Assembly: GCF_000003815.2 (NCBI RefSeq)
Contig: NC_049988.1
Coordinates: 2,855,405 to 2,919,404, forward strand
Direction: 5' to 3'
DNA: 64,000 nucleotides
Source: Branchiostoma floridae
Taxonomy: Eukaryota > Chordata > Leptocardii > Amphioxiformes > Branchiostomatidae
Shown piece after piece: positions 1 through 12,954 of this stretch (its first letter is position 1; each line of letters begins with the position of its first letter). The notes below the pieces were generated by a model, which was given only the letters and a program-made list of their open reading frames with translations, was not told the DNA's origin and made no database searches. Both the position numbers and the translations under genes were made by a program.

Positions 1-760
1 CGCTAACGTGGGTAAGGTCATAAATTGAGGGTGTGTGCATATGCCCGGCGGCGTAGTTTAATAGTTGACCCACGACTACTCCCAAAAGCTGTGTAGCAGC
101 ATCTCACCTACTATGCTGCCGTCTAGCGTCTGTCTTTATAGTGCTATCTCTACACACAATTTTTACCGATATCTATGGAGATGTCGGGAGGGATCTAGAA
201 CGTAGAGGGCCGGACACCCATGGCGCTTGCAGTCATAAACATATAGCTCGATTTTCCAAATGGCGTTATATGCTAATGAGCCTTCCCGAAGTCGGGAAGC
301 ATCTACACGCGCGCGAAGCTGTCGGGGACCCCTGCTAAGCTATCGGTAAGGTATCGTAGTATTCGTACGAATGGTCCGGACCTCAACTTCGGGAGAAATT
401 TTCCCGATATCGTAATGGCGATATAGTAGTTCCAACTAGACGATGAAAAAAAGCTGTCCGTTGTAGGCTCGCCGATATCGGGAAAACTGTGTGTAGATCG
501 TGCCTTCCTCGTTTACATAACTTTACAGAGATCATGACCGAAGCAACAACTCGAAGCTGAGGCACGGTTATTCCGTCCCAACTTTGGGACGAATAGGTTT
601 ACTAGTATTTAAAAACGAGTATGAACGCATTTTTCTAATCGGCTATAGAAATTCTGAACCGATTCGAAGATTGATCCAAATAAAATATTTTTTATAGTAC
701 GAGCTATAGCGATCCACTTCCAGGACAAGAAATATTTACGGTCACATATATATCTACATT
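1..760. other. Intergenic, no gene seen
   Basis: No convincing coding sequence. Small dyads occur: a hairpin CTTCCCGAAGTCGGGAAG near 283-300, and a spaced inverted pair TTTTCCCGATATCG (about 398-411) and CGATATCGGGAAAA (about 471-484). The ORFs here have no recognisable domain. Confidence 0.5.
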
Positions 761-1279
761 AGGCCACAGCAAGTAAATTTTATGGATGACATCCTCAGCA
801 GATTGCAAAAATAGTGCGATAGGGCAAAAAAAAAACAAGATGGGTGAAAAAAAACAAGATGGCTACATTTTCAAAATAGGCACCATAAAGTTGTGATGAC
901 TGTTGTAAAAAGAATCAAAGGGACAAAACATGGTATCAGAGCCAACAAGGCATTCATTTCTGTATTTAAGTCATGTATTGGTGTGGTAAAAGTGACACTA
1001 GTGTGGTAGACTGGCATCACCAACAAAGTTGGCAACCACACTCATAGCTTCCATATTGGTGTCACTTTTACAACTATCCAATAATTTTCATTTCTACAAC
1101 TACAGTCCTGGGTACCTTGCAAGTGTCACTTCTACAAGTACAATTATTAGGCATTTTGGTACTTTATCGTCATGTTGACCATCCCTGCAGAAGAAAAAAA
1201 TCTTTTTTTTTTTTTCTGAAATCAGGCAAAAATTAATGCAGGCGCTGATGTCATCCATAAAATTTACTTGCTGTGGCCT
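761..1279. mobile_element. MITE, AGGCCACAGC family, copy 1
   Basis: The ends are long terminal inverted repeats: AGGCCACAGCAAGTAAATTT at the left and its reverse complement at the right, continuing into a shared ATGGATGACATC. Taken from GGCC inward, both sides are flanked by TTA. A TTA target duplication would fit a PIF/Harbinger-like non-autonomous element (family knowledge; superfamily is inference). There is no transposase. An opposite-orientation relative is at 60703-61427, and single arms are near 14680 and 48618. Confidence 0.8.
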
Positions 1280-2994
1280 TAGTGACAATGACAATCACAA
1301 TGAAGTTTATTGCATATTCATGCCCCATAGAGGCTAAATGCAGTGATCATGAGTTTGACACAACGGGGAGTAAACCACTAAAGTTTGCATGCTTCTTCTA
1401 TCTTCTTAAAATATGTCTAGACGAACTTACAAAAATGTTTTTCCAGTATGCGCTGTCCGATGATGACATAAGGTATTTGAACATATCTTTCTTCGTTATG
1501 TGTGCATATTTCTGATCTACATGTGTAGCACTAACAAGTGTATTGCGCAGATTTTTGTAGTACGTACTTGTACAAAAATTGACAGCAGAGCTTGCTGTAC
1601 AACATATTCAGGCTATCGCAAGCAAGTTCAAGAAATGACATCTTACGCTAGCTTCCATGGCAAGCCACGGTGTAGACTTCAATAGCTTATGTCTTTCGGT
1701 CTGTGAAACTGACAGGCACTAATCATAATACTGTGTGTACAGTTCACGACTGAAACAACCTGATTTGGCCAAATTGAGAGTGAGTAACCCTGTGTACGTA
1801 GTGACCCGGGGACTGACTTACTACGGTGAGTGACGGCGGCCGGGGATTGAACCAGCTATCATCCGAGTGCAGACTTCAAGTGTGGTGACCGACGACTTGA
1901 ATTTTGTCAGATACTGACACGCACAGTTTGTTGATCATCATGAGTTCCAGATGATAAAAAAAAACGCCATGTATGTACTAAGAGAAGTTGAGAATGATGT
2001 TCTCAGAAAAACACGGCTAAAAGACCTTCCATATATATACTGCTAGGTTGCATTTCTAAACTCAGGCCCGGACCGCGCTGTTCAGTGCGAGAATTAAAAA
2101 AAAATGATAAGAATGTATATCAAGTAATGTACACATGGTATGTTCATGACCAATTTTTGTTATGTTTTGTGTGTCTTGCACTTTGTATAAAGTAATAGCA
2201 AGGAGCTTTTATCCCGTTGGTAATAACGCACATTTTTCACTCAAATAAAAAAGAATGCCCCAGAGTACTCGGAATTTCACCTAATGTGTCACTTGGAATG
2301 TTTTAGAAATGATGTTTAAATTTACCTAATGCGTTACTTCACATTAACGAATCACGTACAACATATTACAACAGACTAGATGCTACAGACAGATCTGAAT
2401 ATATCTTTGGATGCTAACAACCCCCACAATGCAAAAATCTGTAAATACTGTTTATAAAAGATTGCTTTGTTTATATATATATATATACATGTAACTTTTT
2501 TTGTGCTATTTACATTTCGAAAACTTGGGAACTTATCTTGTACACAAGTGAAGAGAATATTTCTTTCAACACTGCATATAGGGTAATGTCAACAATAAAA
2601 TGACAATAAAACCACACTGTACTCAATTCAGGCTATACGTGTAAATATTGACAGTTTCTTTTACTTTATTAAGATCCACAATTAACTTAACAATACAGAT
2701 CTACACGTACATTGTATACGTAGCTACTCTTCCTGTACATGTGGTCAACAAACTTTACACACATGCACACATACAATCTATACAATGTACATAAAATTCA
2801 CACATGATATATGAAAATTTAAAGACTACTTGAGGTCATATACAATGGGAAAAATATAACAATTTCAAACGATTCCATGTGCTAGGCATTCTGAACAAAA
2901 ACATTTTCTTTTGAGCGTTTGCTCTGGGTTTTGGTAGTCTGATAGTTTGGGATTTTGATGGGCGACTTTGATATCCATGGGACTGCATTTTGAC
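1280..2994. other. AT-rich intergenic, no gene seen
   Basis: No supported gene. A short (TA)n run lies near 2471-2487. A GGTTCAATCCC motif read on the minus strand near 1843-1853 resembles a pol III B box, but no A box or tRNA fold accompanies it. Confidence 0.5.
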
Positions 2995-3074
2995 TAGCCT
3001 GGATACCAGACCCCAATCTTAAAAATATCTGCATAGATACTTTGAGATCGGGCTGGGGTTTGGTAACCAGGCTA
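2995..3074. mobile_element. Short TIR element, TAGCCTGG type
   Basis: This is an 80-bp imperfect palindrome beginning TAGCCTGGATACCAGACC and ending with the complementary GGTTTGGTAACCAGGCTA. It belongs with the TAGYCTCTACCAG-type elements at 3184, 15051 and 20699. A half copy lies near 32471, inside another repeat. Confidence 0.6.
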
Positions 3075-3175
3075 CATTGACCTGTTTCATATAGAGACAC
3101 TGGCTGTTTGTTTTATGAAAAGTCACTACACTTTGCCGCAAAAGAATGCGGTTATGTCTACCTTCGTCAGTGGCG

Positions 3176-3183
3176 TCCGTATG
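3176..3183 (+). repeat. Target-site duplication TCCGTATG (left)
   Basis: The eight bases TCCGTATG are repeated exactly at 3395-3402, on either side of the 3184-3394 palindrome. This is direct evidence of transposition with an 8-bp duplication. Confidence 0.85.
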
Positions 3184-3394
3184 TAGTCTCTACCAGACTC
3201 CGGATCGCTGGAAAATCGTAGAAATGGAACAAATAGAGTGGAATATAACCGGCCAGGGAACAGCTCGCGATCCCAGGATCCGACGATCGCGTGCCGTTTC
3301 CGGCCTGGCCGGTTATATTCCTCTGGCCGGCTTACTCCTCTGATTTGTTCCATTTCTACGATTTTTCCAGCGATCCGGAGTCTGGTAGAGACTA
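3184..3394. mobile_element. hAT-like MITE with 8-bp target duplication
   Basis: This 211-bp element has long inverted arms starting TAGTCTCTACCAGACTCC. The left arm runs through GCTGGAAAATCGTAGAAATG, and the right arm mirrors it down to GGAGTCTGGTAGAGACTA. A perfect 8-bp duplication (TCCGTATG) flanks it; 8-bp duplications are typical of hAT elements. There is no coding capacity. Related diverged copies are at 15051-15235 and 20699-20940. Confidence 0.85.
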
Positions 3395-3402
3395 TCCGTA
3401 TG

Positions 3403-3990
3403 AACTAATACGGAGTTTTTGTAACGGCTGTTCTGTGTCAAAGATTTGTAATTATTAGTATTTCTCCTCGTATTAAGATGTTTTAGGTAAGCTCGGTTCG
3501 TATCTGTTGTTATTGTGCAATTGTATCAGAATAGTTTTCCAAGTCGCCGACGTCGATATCATATGCTCCGTGTTTAGTTAATTCATCAATGGATGAATTG
3601 AGAACTAAATTGTACATATATACATTTTCATTGGTTAAGTCTAAGTCACAGTTTTCATTGGTTATGTATAAAGTAGGGAAACATACATCCCGTTAGTGTA
3701 TAAAGTTCATCTCTCCCTCACTCTCTCTCTCTCTCTCTCTGTTGTATAAGCTACACTCTGCTAAAATATACTGTGCATTTTCTATCTCTAAACTACAGTA
3801 TCGGCATGTTAATCTTCACATGAGTATTTCTTAATTAAGAATGAAAAATTGCCAGCACTCTACCTTATAGTAGCTAGCAGTTACGCGTGGCTCTCTTGTA
3901 TGCCTACCGTGACTTCAGGATACTCGGCCACAAATTCTTACATGACTGACTCATTAGGCAATGTGAGCTCACCGTCAAACTTTAAACAGA
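3403..3990. other. Intergenic with CT microsatellite
   Basis: No gene seen. A (CT)n microsatellite lies at about 3711-3742. Confidence 0.5.
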
Positions 3991-4172
3991 GACGGGAGGT
4001 GACACAGGTTATCTGGTACTCACGACCTGCTGCAGTCACGTGGCTCTATCGCCACATCCCGGAAGCTGCAGCTAGACGGGACCATTCTCAGTCGGATACT
4101 AGTATTCGGGGAGACGGGGGGCGACACAGGTTATCGGGCACTCACGACCTATTGCTGCAGTCACGTGGCTCT
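3991..4172. repeat. Two-copy tandem duplication, about 121 bp
   Basis: A block starting near 3991 (GACGGGAGGTGACACAGG) recurs near 4112 (GACGGGGGGCGACACAGG). Both continue through a CACGACCT and TGCAGTCACGTGGCTCT segment. The open reading frame across it looks incidental. Confidence 0.6.
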
Positions 4173-4493
4173 GACGTAATATCCTGGAAGTAACAGCGGA
4201 CAACTTTATCCGTGAAAATCACTCAAGCCTTTTTCAATCTCCTTGGTGAAATCAGTCGAAAATTTATTTGAAGCGTCGGATGGATAAATTTTAGTCTTTT
4301 TAGTACCATTTAAATTTCATGAACCCTTCCTGCACTTCTCGGCGTACATCTCCGTTTCTACAGGCCTTTCTACCACACAAATACACAGGCACTACACAGA
4401 AATGGGTCTATTGTCTCTCGAGACTCCTGGCTCTTTCAAAAGAATCATGATTCTTGATCTTTGCATGATTTTTCACGGTTTTGCCTGAAAATT

Positions 4494-5097
4494 CCAACCA
4501 ACCAACCAACCAAACAACTAACCAACCAACCAACCAACCAACCAACCAACCAACCTACCTACCAACCAACCAACCTACCAACCAACCAACAACCTACCAA
4601 CCAACAACCCACCACCAACAAGCAAACCANNNNNNNNNNNNNNNNNNNNNNNNNNNNNNNNNNNNNNNNNNNNNNNNNNNNNNNNNNNNNNNNNNNNNNN
4701 NNNNNNNNNNNNNNNNNNNNNNNNNNNNNACCAACCGATCAACCAACCAAACAAACAAACAAACAAATATACAAACAAACAAACAACCAGCAGGCCAACC
4801 AAACAAACAAGCTAACAACCAAACAGCAAAACAGCCAACCTACCAAACAGTCAACAAACTAACAAACTAACAAACTAACAAACTAACAAATTAACAAACT
4901 ATCAATTTACCTACCATACAACAAACAAGCGAACCAAGCAACCATCCAGCTAACAACCGAAGAACCAATTAATTTCATACCAATCACGTAACGAACCAAA
5001 CAACCAAGCAAGTAGCCAACAAACCAACCAACCAAACAAATAAACAAAGCACAACAAACAAACAAACAACCAAAACAAGCAAACAAACAAACAACCA
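4494..5097. repeat. Degenerate AACC/AAAC simple repeat with assembly gap
   Basis: A long run of (CAAC)n grades into (CAAA)n and (AACAAACT)n. It is interrupted by 100 N at 4630-4729, a standard gap size, so the true array length is unknown. Apparent Thr/Asn/Gln/Pro-rich or Val/Cys/Leu-rich ORFs here are translations of the repeat. Confidence 0.95.
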
Positions 5098-7726
5098 GGA
5101 AACAATCCATGATCGGAGTAAAGCAATGGAACAAGCGAACTTCAATCCTTTCTTGTATCAACGGTCTGTTCAATCTTGCTTGCGTTTTCTATAGCAACTA
5201 CAGTTAGTAGTTGTGGGTGGAGCCAGTCGGTATTAAAAAGACCCATAAAAAGGACTTTATAGATACGTGGGCATGTGGTGCACAGCTGATCCAGTAGGTT
5301 TATGTGTACGCGGTATGTGGCGGTGTCCCGGCACGGCATCTGCTTGTTAAGTTTTTATACGAGCTTCCCTACCTGACCGCCTTTCAGGCCAAGCTTTTTT
5401 ACGACTTTCTGTCTTCTTGAATCAGTCCACCCGCCCAGTGCAAGGGCAGGTCACCCTCCGTGTAAAACTTGTGTAAAATCACGGACAAGATACCACATAA
5501 AGTATTCCCTCTCATCTTCGCGCCACCTGTGACCGCTAAATCATCCTCCTTTTGTCAGGAGCGGTGAAAGAAACGTGCTAATTATCGAAAGTTATTAGCT
5601 CGTAATTTTCCGGTTCACCGCCGGGTTACTTCGATCTCAAGTCGTCGGAAAGACAATAAAAATTTCAAACTGTTGCGATCAGATTTTTTTCTGCATCCCT
5701 CCCTGCCTTGTAAAACGTATCATTATAGTCTGACACGTCGGATGTCTAAAGTCTGAAAATTTGAAAATTTTTCTAGAGGACGTCTTGTTTTATTCAGGAA
5801 AGGGACATTTCATTTATGCTGCTTTTAATGTCTTTAGAAGAAAAAAGGGACGTTGTTTTTTATGAGTTGCAGAGCGGGGTTGTGTTTTTACTGCGCTGGG
5901 TGAGTTGAGTCGTTTTTCGCATCATTTCGCCCCGTTCTTTGCATTGCTAACTTATTGACACGGACACGAAAATCGGAGGACCAACTTGAAACCTGGTTCA
6001 GCCACAAGACTGACAAGAACTAACCGGTAAGTTTTTGTCATGTTACGCCCCTCTGGTGTACTTGTTGGGTGTCATTAACTCTATTTTCCTTCAGTATTGG
6101 TACAATTGTAGTCAGATCGTCGGACAAGACCTCTGAGCAACAGATTTTCATTTTTTTTCTCAGAATTTCTCTTGAAAGAAATGGGGGCGGTATGGAAGAT
6201 AGTGTGTGATTATTTCAAACCGTAGCACAGTAGAGTAACCGTTGTTGTCAGTGATGCACCTAACCGTTCCTATGGCCCGGGACTCATGCACTAGTTAGGG
6301 TATGTTCACGGTATGCCGGATATTTCTGTTGGGGCAACTGTTAGTGGTACTTGGCCTCAAAAACTCAAGAATTTAAACATTCCAAGGGAGATGATACAGC
6401 TAGGTCGGAAGCGAGAGAATTTGGTACTTTCCCTCGGTACACTAGATCTTCAGTGTATTACACGTAATCAGTGCATTTACTATGACTCTCACACATTGTC
6501 CAATACCACAGTTTCTCACACACTAGTAGTACGGTGCTCATTTTATACTAGTGTTGGATAGGATTTTACTAAAACACAGTTGCTCTCTGTAGTGACAAGG
6601 ACTCTGAAGGAGATTATATGAGCTTATACAACCCCTTGGATGGACGTACCAAACTCCTGAACGATAGCAGAGGTTCTAAAATAGTCGAAAACCTGGTCGG
6701 GAACTGTACACTCGCCCCGCTTTCGTGAACGAACAGCGGACATTTTGATCTAGACGGTTCAACATTGAAACTGCGTTCTCTTCGACCATATGAACGCCTC
6801 TAGGATTCTGAATTGCATCGTTGTACACTAGACAAGGCCTGTTCCCCAGTTATTATATATAAGAATATAGCTGTCATTTCCCCTTTGTTGGTACAATTTT
6901 GCCATTTTGTTTCCCTACCGGACAAGTCCTTATGCTATCTGTAACTCCTCTGCCCCCGATTGACTTTTGGCGAGCCCTTTTTAGCGTCCATAAAATATTT
7001 GTGTCGGAAGTTTACATTCAAGCTTCCTCTTCAGAAAACAACATGATCAATCTTACTGTGGATTGTGCTCTGAAACTACGTTTTCGTGGCCGAGCTTTAG
7101 AGTTCGTGTTACGAGAGAAAGAGAAATGGGAAGTGTACGTGTAGTTTGTAGCGGCGAAAACTTTTGACGGCGAGCGAAGTCTTCCTACTGTTTTTGCACA
7201 ACTCGAGGTTCTTTCTGAGCCAAGCAGAGTTCAACCAGAGGTCTCTGTACCCGAGTCGGGTTCAAACCGGGGTGAACACCATTAGGTCGTAAAAACAAAA
7301 CAAAGCATTATTTCCAGCGCATAAAGTTGTACTGGGCTGTCGTCACAAATCTTAGTTTCATGTAGTTTTGATGGCGAAGCTGTGGTACGCAGCCTTTGAG
7401 CTCCAGGGTTCAGCTGGGGGTTAATTTGTCAGAAGGTTCTTATTTATTTCCAGACTGACCGGGATACGGCCTGAGAGGGAGAGGTCATCGAAGGGTCATC
7501 TGCAAGGAGTGGTGCCCAGCCCCCTCCCTTTCGTAACCCTCCAAGGAAAACAAGCAAAAAAGAACCGCACACAAAACTAACCAAGCACAAGCCGCTCAAC
7601 CGTACGCCAAGAGAGGCCAAAAACCAACCACCTACGTTTCATTTACCACGAAATATTTTAAGTGAGTGACAAGACAAATCGTTCGCCTCGTTAAGTTTCC
7701 TGTGTAACTAAAACCAAAGGCTCCCC
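5098..7726. other. Intergenic; possible leader-exon donor near 6026
   Basis: No domain-bearing ORF. A strong donor-like string CCGGTAAGTTTT sits at about 6024-6035 on the + strand, after a relatively GC-rich stretch (5880-6026). It could end a non-coding first exon, but no partner exon can be assigned. Confidence 0.35.
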
Positions 7727-10341
7727 ATACGAAGCAGAAACACTGTCACAAAAATCGTATATATGTTTTGAAAAAGGGACATGTTTTTTAATAAGGGGCA
7801 AATTAAATCCACATATGTTTTGAAAATGGGGCCTTTTTTTTTAAAGGGGGCAAATTAAATCCACATATGTTTTGAAAATAGGACATGTTTTAAAAAAAGA
7901 GGGGCAAATTAAATCCACATATGACATGTTTTGAAAATGGGACATGTTTTTTTTCTTATGGGTCATATCTTTTAAAACAATATGCATCTTAAAAATAACC
8001 AAAACGAGAATATGAGACGAAAAAAAACCATACCATTTTCATTTTGTACCGAGTATAAGTTTATCCCCCAATCCAGGAAACCCACCGGTTTGCAAAGTGG
8101 TGCTTTCAAAATGGTCTATCGTTTCCGATTCAGTACCCCCCATTTTGATAGTGGTGCTTTCCAGTTACGCCGATTTCAAACTGGTCGATTTCAAACTCCA
8201 AACGGAAATGACGTAAGACTACGAAGGACCATTGTGTCAAAACGTGTTTTTGCAAATGAGCTGTGTGCTCAGAGCAAAGGGGCTGCGTGCTCGGCGAAGG
8301 AGCTGTGTGCTCACAGCGAACGAGCTGTGTGCTCACAGCAAACGAGCTGTGTGTTCGGCGAACAAGTTGTGTGCCCACAGCGAAGGGACTTTGTGATCGG
8401 CGAACGAGTTGTGTTCACCAAGCTGAAGTTGGTCGGCGATTGGTCCGACGTAACATAGTATCCCATTCAGACGTCCATTCGAAGAAACTAAAAATTCCTA
8501 ATTTCCTTTAAAAGCTTAAATGGATATCAAGAACTGCTGGATATTGTCTTTTATCACCCAGAATATGTATATACAAGCATAAATAATAACAGAAAGTATC
8601 ATATCAACGATTAAGCAGAAATAATAGGCCCAATCGGCGGCAAACTTCACTGATCTAAAACCGGCTGCCATACCTCTTGTAGAGCAAGCAATCTGCTATT
8701 TATCTAGACGTGGCCCGTGAATTTTTAAGACGAATTTAGATAGCGCATATTCTAACGTTTCCGAAACAAGTATCGAATGTTACGGGCCGGATTTAATTAA
8801 TGAACTCGAGGGAATTAACTGATAGAAAATACCCGAGCAAAGGGGGGCTAAAATCGGCTGCCATACGGCTAGTGTCTAAACGTTGCCCGTGAACTTTTAA
8901 GTGCAATTCAGATAGCTCATACCTGTCGTATTTGATACAAATATCTAATCTTACGGGCCGGACTTAATTAATTTAACTCAGTGCCGATTTCTTATAGACC
9001 AAACTGCTTCAACTCTAGTTCATCAATTAAATCTGGTCCGTAAGAATTGATACTTGTATTGAATACGTTGGGGTATACGCTATCTAAATTCGTCTTAAAA
9101 GTTCACGGGCCGTAAGAGGCAATTTACTCTACAAGCCGTATGGCAGCCGATTTCAGCACCCCTTTGCTTGGGTATTTCCTATTTCCTATAGCTATTAGTA
9201 AATTAGTTAATTTCCCCATAGTTCATTAATCAAATCCGGCCCGAAAGATTTTATACGTTTTGAATACGTTAAGATATGCGCTATCTAAATTCGCTTTTAG
9301 ATATGCGCTATCTAAAAACCAGTCTGAAGTTGGCGGCCGATTGGGCCCATTATTTTTGCTTAATCGTTGATACAATACTTTCTGTATATATATTATCTTT
9401 ATTTATATATATATACATATATTGGGTGGTAATAGACAATATCCAGAAGTTCTTGATATCCATTTAAGCTTATGAAGGAAATTAGAAATTTTTAGCTTCT
9501 TCGAATGGGCGTCTGAATGGGGTGCTAATTGCTATGTTATGTCTAATGACGAATCGGCGCCTGGATCGGCGGCTACCAATCGGCGACCATCTTCAGCCTG
9601 GTACACAAAGTCCCTTCGCTGTGAGCACACAGCTCCCTCGCCGAGCACACAGCCCCTTTGCTGTGTGAACACAGCTCTTTCGTTGTGAGCACACAGCTCC
9701 TTCGCCGAGCATGCAGCCCCTTCGCTGTGAGCACACCGTGAGCTCCTTTGCTAAAACAGGTTGTGTCAAAATGGTCCTTCGTACTACGACCCAATGGTCC
9801 TTCGTAGACTTACGTCATTTCCGTTTGGAGTTTGAAATCGACCAGTTTGAAATCGGCGTAACTGGAAAGCACCACTATCAAAATGGGGGGTAAATCGGAA
9901 ACGATAAACCATTTTGAAAGCACCACTTTGCAAACCGGTGGGTTTCCTGGATTGGGGGATAAACGTATACTCGGTACAAAATGAAAATGATATGTGTTTT
10001 TTTTCGTCTCATATTCTCATTTTGGTTATTTTTAAGATGCATATTGTTTTAAAAGATATGACCCATAAGAAAAAACATGTCCCATTTTCAAAACATATGT
10101 GGATTTAATTTGCCCCTGTTTTTTAAAACATGTCCTATTTTCAAAACATATGTGGATTTAATTTGCCCCCTTTTTTAAAACATGTCCCATTTTCAAAACA
10201 TATGTGGATTTAATTTGCCCCCTTTAAAAAAAAAGGCCCCATTTTCAAAACATATGTGGATTTAATTTGCCCCCTTATAAAAAACATGTCCTTTTTTCAA
10301 AACATATATACGATTTTTGTGACAGTGTTTCTGCTTCGTAT
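7727..10341. mobile_element. Giant foldback element, 2.6 kb
   Basis: The whole interval is one imperfect palindrome centred near 9030. It begins ATACGAAGCAGAAACACTG and ends with the complement CAGTGTTTCTGCTTCGTAT. Each arm is about 1.3 kb. From the outside in, an arm contains: a terminal piece; three to four tandem 50-55-bp subrepeats (core AAATCCACATATGTTTTG); a block of about 22-24-bp minirepeats with GAGCTGTGTGCTCACAGCG; and an inner block with CGGGCCGGATTTAATTAA. CCCC lies on both sides and could be a 4-bp duplication. No transposase is encoded. It is best described as a foldback or long-TIR non-autonomous DNA transposon; the superfamily is not assignable. Confidence 0.85.
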
Positions 10342-11538
10342 CCCCACGTCAGAGTGAGTAAATTAACGAAGTGATATATATCGGCCTCTCTTGGTACCGG
10401 ACACTCACTGGGGACAGACTCCGAGTTTGGCCCGACCCCTTCTGTTACGGTAAATTCCCATGGTCAAGCATTTTCTTTTATAGCAAGTCTTGTAGAAGTC
10501 GTACTGAGGCTGGGCCGTAGTCGTAAGATTTTTTATATCGTAGCGGATTCTTTTTTGACACTGGCTGTGGCGAAACCGCTACCGGTGGCAACGATTTGAA
10601 ACAGCATTTCCGTACAAGCACAACTGAATTGTAAGAAGTAATGCCAAAAACAGCTGGATTTTTCTGTACGACACCTGGACGACTAGCCTACGAATGCCCT
10701 AAGTTTGTGGTCGTACTAGTAGCGTACGAACAATCCCACCTACTTATAGAATAGAGCTATAGACTTGGGCCGTTCTTCCACAGATATCTCTAGGCTCTAT
10801 CATTCCTATGCCCTGTAAGTATAGTCGTTGTTGTTGTTGTACACAACTTGTGCGCATCTACTTCACAAATTCTCTTGTAGTACAGTATAGCCTGGTCTGT
10901 TTATACGGACATTTGTCAAGCACAATTCGTGTTCAGTATATAGGTTGGTTGGTTATACATAACAGTCACCGACGAAAAACTATGACTGAAATAAAACAAA
11001 AAGTAAACTCGCTAGCTGCAGCTAACTTTTAGGTCGTTGGTCAGTGTCACAGACGAAAACTAGCGTATGCTAGTTAAAACGTCTGACCGTTTCCAAAATC
11101 ATATCCAGTTGCTTGAGTAACTGCTTTTTGGCGTATCTTATTACCTGGATGTCTAACCTACATCAACGTGTTTAGGTCGATCGTTGGTATTCTTAGCTTG
11201 TGTCAAAACAAAAACTACGGTTTTTATACTGAGCTCAAACAGGAAGATTTTGCCGGTATGGTAATATCGTATGTAGTAAAACTCCTCATAAATAGTGCCT
11301 ACGGTGTTATGGTCAAGCCAAACATGATACTGGTTACGTTATACGTGGATAAAAGTTAGACGTGTAGGTATTAAAGATACGCAAGATATTAAAGTAACAG
11401 TTAAGATGTTCCAAAATAGTTGTAGTTTTACAGCTGCATGAGAAAGTTACACTTCCTGTCATACCTACTTAAGTTACATTTCTGGTGTTAACTCTTTTAA
11501 AGTTTAAGTTTTCGTCAGTCACTCACAATGGTCGCGCG
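10342..11538. other. Intergenic, no gene seen
   Basis: No supported feature beyond AT-rich unique-looking sequence. Confidence 0.4.
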
Positions 11539-11539
11539 A

Positions 11540-11564
11540 TCATCGTACGAGTATCGTACGATGA
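11540..11564. repeat. Perfect 11-bp-arm hairpin
   Basis: TCATCGTACGA, a GTA loop, then TCGTACGATGA: a perfect inverted repeat of 11-bp arms with a 3-nt loop, in otherwise non-repetitive sequence. Confidence 0.8.
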
Positions 11565-12954
11565 AGGCAACAGTGCAGTCGTGCTGTGTCCTGCAAACTT
11601 CCGTGACTGCACCGAAAGTTAACTCCTTTCCTGTGGCCGGTCCTGAAAGCTTTCTTGACAAATTCTTTGACATAAAAACTTCAAAATCGGCATGACGACC
11701 ATACAACGAATGACACAACCTAAAAACATGTGCTGGGATAAAAGAGGATTTTTAAGATCTTTTTTGTCTTCTTGTAGTTACGTGTGTATATTCTTCAATG
11801 CCTATATGCACGTACATGAAAGCGAAGAAGTTTAAGGTTATAGTTTATATATTTACCATATAGTGGTCGACCATATCCTGCAAGGACGTTTACTTTTGTT
11901 CAGAGAATATGCGTTTTATACGGTCAACCACTTGATGGTTGTTCCTTCATAGTATTGACATCAGTAAACGACATCTGCTTTTGTCCCTAATTGACATAAT
12001 ATTTATGCATGTACAGTTTTCCCTCAATATGGACAAAACAGCTTATGCGTATACGGTTTAATCGCTGGGCCTTCATAATATAAACGACATCTGATTTTCT
12101 TACTAACTGATACAATAGTTATATAATGCGTGTACAGTTTTTGCCTCAATATGGACAGAACGGATTCCAGTATGAATCACTCACTAATATACATTAAAAA
12201 ACGCAACGGTTACATGAATCAGATTTCCAGAACTTTTTTCTCCCCTGTTCAATATAATTTTTTCTGATATGTACGGTGTAGATTTGACTGTAGAAAAGTG
12301 GAAATAGTAATAGTAGTAACAAACGCATTTTTTAGTCTTTTAATTGTACAAATACGGAGATTCTGTACCACAATAACTTCTATGTCGTGTCAGAATAGCT
12401 ACAAGAAATATAAGAGGTGGTTATTAAGTTCAAAAAAGGTGCAAAACTCAGTTTTTTGTCGTCCGATGTTTTTGCAAAACATATTTTTTCACATCTACCA
12501 TATTTGTGAAAATTAGGTTTCGATTGATTCGCCGTATAACTGACTATCGTCACGAAAGTCAGATTTATCTTCTTTTTTTTTCGAGTTGTGAAAACTACAA
12601 TGAATTGCAAAATTGTGATAAAAACATAACTGCAGAAATTTCATTTTTATTTTACTATTTCTTCCCGTTTTGTCACGGAACCATTCGAAATATAAACAGA
12701 CGCATTTTTACTGTAAACCAATGGGAGGACTCGATACATCTGCACTCGGAATTGAACCTCCTTGACGCTATATGCTATATAACTACATTGATATGAATAT
12801 GATAAAGGCATTTTCGTTCGCTGAATTTAGTGCATACATAACGTTTGAAATACATTGATACATTCTATTTGACAAAATATGTAAAAACGTCTAAATTTCG
12901 TTCAAATTCGATCGATGTTCGAAGTGGGACGATACAAAAGAACGGGATAACAAA
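11565..12954. repeat. AT-rich spacer with diverged tandem duplication
   Basis: Segments near 11948-12035 and 12074-12160 are diverged copies. Both read CTTCATA, then AACGACATCTG, then TGTACAGTTTT, then CCTCAATATGGACA. No gene is seen in the rest. Confidence 0.5.

Noticed and set aside
3849-4193. 114-residue ORF
   Set aside because: It spans a two-copy tandem duplication and has no recognisable domain.
4461-5173. Thr/Asn/Pro/Gln-rich and Val/Cys/Leu-rich ORFs
   Set aside because: Translations of the AACC/AAAC simple repeat and gap Ns.
7982-8458. 158-residue ORF with repeated CSQR/ELCA motifs
   Set aside because: It is a translation of the minirepeats in the left arm of the foldback element; mirror ORFs occur in the right arm.
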